Source of the DNA: Flavobacteriales bacterium
GTDB lineage: Bacteria; Bacteroidota; Bacteroidia; Flavobacteriales_F; PHOS-HE28
Assembly: GCA_019638115.1 (NCBI GenBank)
Contig: JAHBUK010000004.1
Span: 552,001-616,000, forward strand
Direction of reading: 5' to 3'
DNA: 64,000 nucleotides
Shown: positions 60,335 to 64,000 of the stretch, piece by piece
How the letters are laid out: each line of letters opens with the position of its first letter
Numbering within the stretch: position 1 is the stretch's first letter
Translations under genes and position numbers: made by a program
The notes under the pieces: model-generated
What the model was told of the DNA's origin: nothing
What the model saw: the letters and a program-made list of their open reading frames with translations, nothing else
Databases searched by the model: none

Positions 60335-61915
60335 ATGAAAAACCTGACCCTTGCATGCTCACTCATATGCTTCCTTTCAATTAAAGCTCAGGATGCTCCG
60401 ACCATTCAGTGGCAACGCAACTTGGGAGGAAGCGCAAGTGATGCAGCATATTCCGTTGCAACAACTTTCGACGGTGGTTACATTGTTGCTGGTCGCACGG
60501 ACTCCAATGATGGTGACGTATCGGGAGCACACGGCCAGCGCGATATCTGGGTGGTCAAACTCAGGGCGGACGGCACCTTGGAGTGGCAACGTTGTTATGG
60601 TGGATCCTGGGCAGAAGAATACATAGCAGTGATCCATGTTACCGCCGATAACAGGTACATACTTGCAGGTACTACGTCATCATTTGATGGAGACATTGAT
60701 TGTTCGGATCCACAAGCACCTCGGTGCTGGGTTGCACAACTCGATCCTTTCGGCGAGATCGAATGGCAGCGGTGTTTGGGAGGGAGTGACTTGGATTTCG
60801 TTGATGCCATCGCAGAAGACCAAGATGGATATATGGTTTGTGGCACTACAACATCTACGGATGGTATTGGAAACGGCAATAATGGCAGCCAAGATCTTTT
60901 CGTATCAAAACTCGATCTGGAAGGCAATATTCAATGGAGTAAGTGTTTTGGTGGAAGCGGAACTGATATCGCCAGGAGTATTACGAAGTTGTCCGACGGA
61001 ACCTTCGTAATAACAGGGCAAACACGATCGAACGACGGGGACTTGACCGATGTCAATCCCTACTTTGTAAGTCCACTTACCAGCACCGTTGGTTGGATCT
61101 TCAAGATCAACAGTCTTGGTGATCTTATTTGGCAACGCTGTATCGGAGGTTATGGGAATGATTTCACGCATTTCTCGCAAGAGTCTCCTGACGGAACGGT
61201 CTGGATAGTGGGATCCACCCGATCCAACGATGGTGATGTAGAAGGGAATCAAGGTGAGGAAGATGCTTGGATAGCAGAATTATCAGCGGACGGCCAATTG
61301 CTGAGAAATCGATGTTTTGGCGGTGCAGGATCAGATCGATTCCGCTCACTCCAAATCTTGCCACAAGGGAGTATGATAGTCGCAGGCTACACCAATTCAC
61401 AGACCGGGGATGTAACCGACCCGATAGGAAGCACGGATGTATGGCTTGTTCATTTGTCCACGGACATGGAAATTTTGTGGCAGGGTTCATATGGTGGCAC
61501 ATCAATGGACATCAGTGAGAGTATGATCCAGTCACCTGATGGTGGCGTAGTACTCGTTGGCGAAAGCAACTCCATTGATGGGGATCTCACCAACAACAAC
61601 GGTATGTCAGATGTCTGGGTAGTGAAGCTCGCTCCTTGGGATGACACGCACGTATCTGCGGTCTATGGCCGCTCTCTTTTGCAGGTATACCCCAACCCGG
61701 CCAACGACCTGCTCACGCTTAGAGTCGATGAATTGATCGGCACTGACTGGGAATTGACCATAAAGGATGCGACCGGACGTACGGTATATGTCGGTCCTTG
61801 GACCACTCAGCGGGTACATACATTCTCTGTGTTGCAGTGGGAAGCGGGTTTGTATAGTGTGCTACTGCGCAGGGGTGATGTTCTCCATACGCGGCGCTTC
61901 GTGATCGCGCGCTGA
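60335..61915 (+). CDS. T9SS-secreted propeller-repeat protein
   Basis: 526 residues: signal peptide (MKNLTLACSLICFLSIKAQ), then about eight repeats of the type WQR(N/C)xGGSxxDxAxS...GGYIVAGRTxSNDGDVSG...DxWVVKLxxDGxL, giving a propeller with Asp-rich SNDGD loops that may bind calcium. The C-terminus LQVYPNPANDLLTLRV...RRFVIAR is a T9SS type A sorting domain. No catalytic residues are evident. It probably forms an operon with the subtilase. Lower G/C than the flanking genes. Confidence 0.85.
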   Translation: MKNLTLACSLICFLSIKAQDAPTIQWQRNLGGSASDAAYSVATTFDGGYIVAGRTDSNDGDVSGAHGQRDIWVVKLRADGTLEWQRCYGGSWAEEYIAVIHVTADNRYILAGTTSSFDGDIDCSDPQAPRCWVAQLDPFGEIEWQRCLGGSDLDFVDAIAEDQDGYMVCGTTTSTDGIGNGNNGSQDLFVSKLDLEGNIQWSKCFGGSGTDIARSITKLSDGTFVITGQTRSNDGDLTDVNPYFVSPLTSTVGWIFKINSLGDLIWQRCIGGYGNDFTHFSQESPDGTVWIVGSTRSNDGDVEGNQGEEDAWIAELSADGQLLRNRCFGGAGSDRFRSLQILPQGSMIVAGYTNSQTGDVTDPIGSTDVWLVHLSTDMEILWQGSYGGTSMDISESMIQSPDGGVVLVGESNSIDGDLTNNNGMSDVWVVKLAPWDDTHVSAVYGRSLLQVYPNPANDLLTLRVDELIGTDWELTIKDATGRTVYVGPWTTQRVHTFSVLQWEAGLYSVLLRRGDVLHTRRFVIAR

Positions 61916-61924
61916 CCTTGCCCC

Positions 61925-63247
61925 CTACCTCAACCACTCCACCTCCACCCTCCTTTCGTCGGGGTTGCGGCCCATGCTGCGGCTGTCGCCGTAGTGGTTC
62001 ACCAGCAGGCGTTCGGCGGCGATGCCGCGTTGCATGAGGTAGTTGCGCACGGCGGTGGCGCGCTGCTCGCTGAGGCGCAGGTTCACGGTGGGGTCGCCGC
62101 TGCGATCGGTGTAGCCGGTAATGAGCACACGCTCCTGTGGCGACCGGGCCAGTTGCTCAAAGACCTCGTTCAGCAGCACGCGGTACTCGGCATCGAGGCT
62201 CACGGAGTTGCGGGCGAAACGCACGGTGATGTTGCGGCCCACCAGGGTGCTGAGGTTGGCGGACGGGTTGTCGGTGGGCATACTCGCCTGTGAGCGCACC
62301 TCGCGCACTTCCAGCTCCAGGCCGGTGATGCGGTCGTCCATATCGTCCAGGCGGTCGCGCAGGTTCCACAGTTCCTTGCGCTGGTCCAACTGGTCGATCC
62401 GTTCGTTGATGCGGTCCAGTTCCTCCTTCAACCAGCGGTCGCGTTTGCGCACCTTCAGGTCGCTGGCGGCAGCGATGGGCTTGCCCTGTTCCGCCATGGA
62501 CTTCAACAGGCGTTCGCCCAGCACGGGGTCCACGCCGCCGTTGCCACTATCGGCAAGTTGCAGGTCCAGCGCACAGAGGAAGTTGTCCTCGTCGAACACG
62601 GTGCCGCAGGTGCTGTTGATCTGCACCTGCGTGCCGATGGGGCCGATCTTCGGACCGATCACCACCACGTTGGCCAGCGGCAGCAGGTCGGCGCGCACCT
62701 GGCGTTCCAGTTCATCACGTTGGATGCGCACGTAACGGTAGAGTGCGAGGTACTTGTCCTGTCCGGCACCGTCGATACCGGTTCGGGTGGCGCCCCATTG
62801 GATCTTCACCAGGCGCTCCAATTGCTCACGCGTGGCGGGCGACAGACCCACGAAGGCATCGGGCACGCCCAGGTCGTCGGCGGCGGCCAGCACCAAGGCG
62901 TTCATTTCCTGGACCAGGCTGCTCACCGGCAGGTCGCTGGCCACTCCTTCCTTGGTGAAGCGCAGATGGCCGTCGAGGTAGGCGATGAGCCCGGCCTCCA
63001 CCACGCGGTCCAGCATCAGGCGCAAGCCATTGTCGGGTTCCCCGGCCTGCTGCACCTGGAACACAGCAAGACCTTGTGGTACACCGCGCCAGATGGCCTG
63101 GAAGACCTGCACCGGCGCTTCGCCGTCCGTGCGCATGCCGTGCAGCACGATGTTGTTGCCTTCCCACGCGGCGCCGAGTTCCAAGCGCGGCTGCGCCTGG
63201 GCGGCATGGAGCAGCGCGGCAGCGGCGGCCACCAGCAACGAGCGCAT
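61925..63247 (-). CDS. OmpA-family protein with coiled coil
   Basis: 440 residues from the ATG at 63247 with a signal peptide (MRSLLVAAAAALLHAAQAQ). The middle has a periplasmic helical part with a coiled coil (LKEELDRINERIDQLDQRKELWNLRDRLDDMDDRI). The C-terminal OmpA domain carries ITVRFARNSVSLDAEYRVLL, ITGYTDRSGDPTVNLRLSEQRATAVRNYL and ERRVEVEWLR. It should tie the outer membrane to peptidoglycan. Its last 57 bp are duplicated at 56393-56449. Confidence 0.85.
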   Translation of the reverse strand: MRSLLVAAAAALLHAAQAQPRLELGAAWEGNNIVLHGMRTDGEAPVQVFQAIWRGVPQGLAVFQVQQAGEPDNGLRLMLDRVVEAGLIAYLDGHLRFTKEGVASDLPVSSLVQEMNALVLAAADDLGVPDAFVGLSPATREQLERLVKIQWGATRTGIDGAGQDKYLALYRYVRIQRDELERQVRADLLPLANVVVIGPKIGPIGTQVQINSTCGTVFDEDNFLCALDLQLADSGNGGVDPVLGERLLKSMAEQGKPIAAASDLKVRKRDRWLKEELDRINERIDQLDQRKELWNLRDRLDDMDDRITGLELEVREVRSQASMPTDNPSANLSTLVGRNITVRFARNSVSLDAEYRVLLNEVFEQLARSPQERVLITGYTDRSGDPTVNLRLSEQRATAVRNYLMQRGIAAERLLVNHYGDSRSMGRNPDERRVEVEWLR

Positions 63248-63333
63248 GAAGGACTGCGTTCCCACGGATGCAAACCTACTGGGGAACGAAGCCGAAGTGC
63301 GGGCAGTGGAACGAGCGTTCATCAGCGCCTTTA

Positions 63334-63753
63334 TCAACAGCTGCCGTCCTGTTGGAGCAGTCCGGCGGCTTGCTGGCGTTCGCGCACCCAGCGGCAGGCC
63401 TCATCGCGCCAGGCGAAGACCCGGAATGGAAAGGCCGGGCGCTGCACGCGCTTGAAGACCTCGCCCTGCAGGCGGCAATCGAGGTCGAGCGTGAAGAAGG
63501 CGACCGGATGGCCTTGGGCACCGCAAGCGCGGAGGAGGAGCGCACGGGCCTCCTCGGCGAACTGCACGTTCTCGCGGCATTCCATCAGAACGGGCGCCCT
63601 GCCGCTGCCATCGAGCGCGGCCACCAGACGGATCAGCTCCTTCATGTGCGCCAATTCCAAGCGACGCCCGGCGGTGATGGTAAGGTGCAGCACGCCCTCA
63701 CTGCGCCACAGCTCGAAGGGCGGCTCGAAGACCGGCTTATCCCATTGCAGCAT
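63334..63753 (-). CDS. STAS/SpoIIAA-like protein
   Basis: 139 residues from the ATG at 63753 (a GTG five codons upstream is less likely). Strands and helices run as FELWRSEGVLHLTITAGRRLELAHMKELIRLVAAL, RAPVLMECRENVQFAEEARALLLR, VAFFTLDLDCRL, FRVFAWRDEACRWV, the pattern of SpoIIAA-like/STAS domain proteins of Bacteroidota. The role is unknown; they may be partners of SiaB-like kinases such as the one at 24298-24846, but the two genes are far apart. Confidence 0.6.
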   Translation of the reverse strand: MLQWDKPVFEPPFELWRSEGVLHLTITAGRRLELAHMKELIRLVAALDGSGRAPVLMECRENVQFAEEARALLLRACGAQGHPVAFFTLDLDCRLQGEVFKRVQRPAFPFRVFAWRDEACRWVRERQQAAGLLQQDGSC

Positions 63754-63819
63754 GCCGCAACCTACCACCGCCGACAGGCCCTTTGGACGGCCGGTGGCAG
63801 CAGATCATCAACAGGGAGA

Positions 63820-64000
63820 TCAACGATCGGCGGGGGCCAGCACCTCGCCCACCACGGTGCCGGTGCAGGCATCGGGCAGGGCCATGCCCACAATGGTGCA
63901 AACGGTGGGTGCAATGTCGGTAATGGCAGTGCGTCGGGTCACTTCGCCTTGGCGCACCCCTTTCCCGAAGAAGATCACGGGGATGTGGGTGTCGTAGGTC
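63820..64000 (-). CDS. Alkaline phosphatase/phosphodiesterase, C-terminal part
   Basis: The frame enters from the right edge and ends in TGA at 63820. It reads TYDTHIPVIFFGKGVRQGEV, then TRRTAITDIAPTVCTIVGMALPDACTG, the C-terminal signature of PafA-like alkaline phosphatases and nucleotide pyrophosphatase/phosphodiesterases: the His in DTHIPVIF is a metal ligand in the family. Only 60 codons are in the window, so start and subtype cannot be read. Confidence 0.8.
   Translation of the reverse strand, partial: TYDTHIPVIFFGKGVRQGEVTRRTAITDIAPTVCTIVGMALPDACTGTVVGEVLAPADR

Overview
The window looks like a chromosomal segment of a high-GC member of the Bacteroidota, probably Flavobacteriales-like. 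The evidence is: secreted proteins ending in type IX secretion (T9SS) sorting domains, several PorT-like outer-membrane barrels, a recurrent TAnnTTTG/TAnnTTCG promoter -7 element ahead of genes, an rpsF-rpsR-rplI operon, and a tmRNA whose tag reads GEVDYALAA. Most of the window is ordinary housekeeping and envelope gene content. No phage structural genes, transposase, CRISPR array, rRNA or ordinary tRNA was seen.

Layout. 1-8.5 kb: flotillin tail, SanA-like protein, OprP-type porin, DinB protein, L-2-hydroxyglutarate oxidase, UMF1-type MFS permease, OmpA protein and a Lys-tailed secreted protein. 8.6-12.8 kb: two PorT-like barrels and aconitase. 12.8-16 kb: a probable metal (copper) cluster with two MbnP-like proteins, a CxxC outer-membrane protein and a small Cys-rich membrane protein. 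16-25 kb: ribosomal operon, dnaX with an A10 slippery run, icd, a MATE pump, tmRNA and a Lys1/AlaDH-like dehydrogenase. 25-28.7 kb: SiaB-like protein, DUF2807 lipoprotein, GH16 glucanase, lipoproteins.

28.8-41.8 kb is a fatty-acid beta-oxidation locus (marR, fadN, fadA, fadE order) opened up by accessory genes. These include an AbiE-type toxin-antitoxin pair, small lipoproteins and secreted proteins, three copies of a repeat that reads HWGVP in frame, and two extra copies of the 3' end of fadA. One near-identical palindrome lies upstream of both marR and fadE, so the two halves of the split locus probably remain one regulon. A five-member array of 27-bp dyads with covarying arms precedes fadE. 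41.8-50 kb: dinD remnant, OmpA-like protein, T9SS Kelch protein, O-methyltransferase, TerB-like protein, threonine aldolase, lipoprotein, HisKA_2 histidine kinase. 50-56.2 kb: an RND tripartite efflux operon behind a frameshifted TetR gene with its operator. 56.4-62 kb: a subtilase and a propeller protein, both T9SS cargo, flanked by a perfect 57-bp repeat of the 3' end of the neighbouring ompA-like gene. 62-64 kb: that OmpA protein, a STAS-like protein and a phosphatase tail.

The strongest lead is that accessory genes in two separate places sit next to partial copies of host-gene 3' ends. In the fad locus the copied tails differ from resident fadA mainly by synonymous changes. This suggests they diverged inside functional genes before arriving here, that is, cargo acquired together with foreign gene tails.
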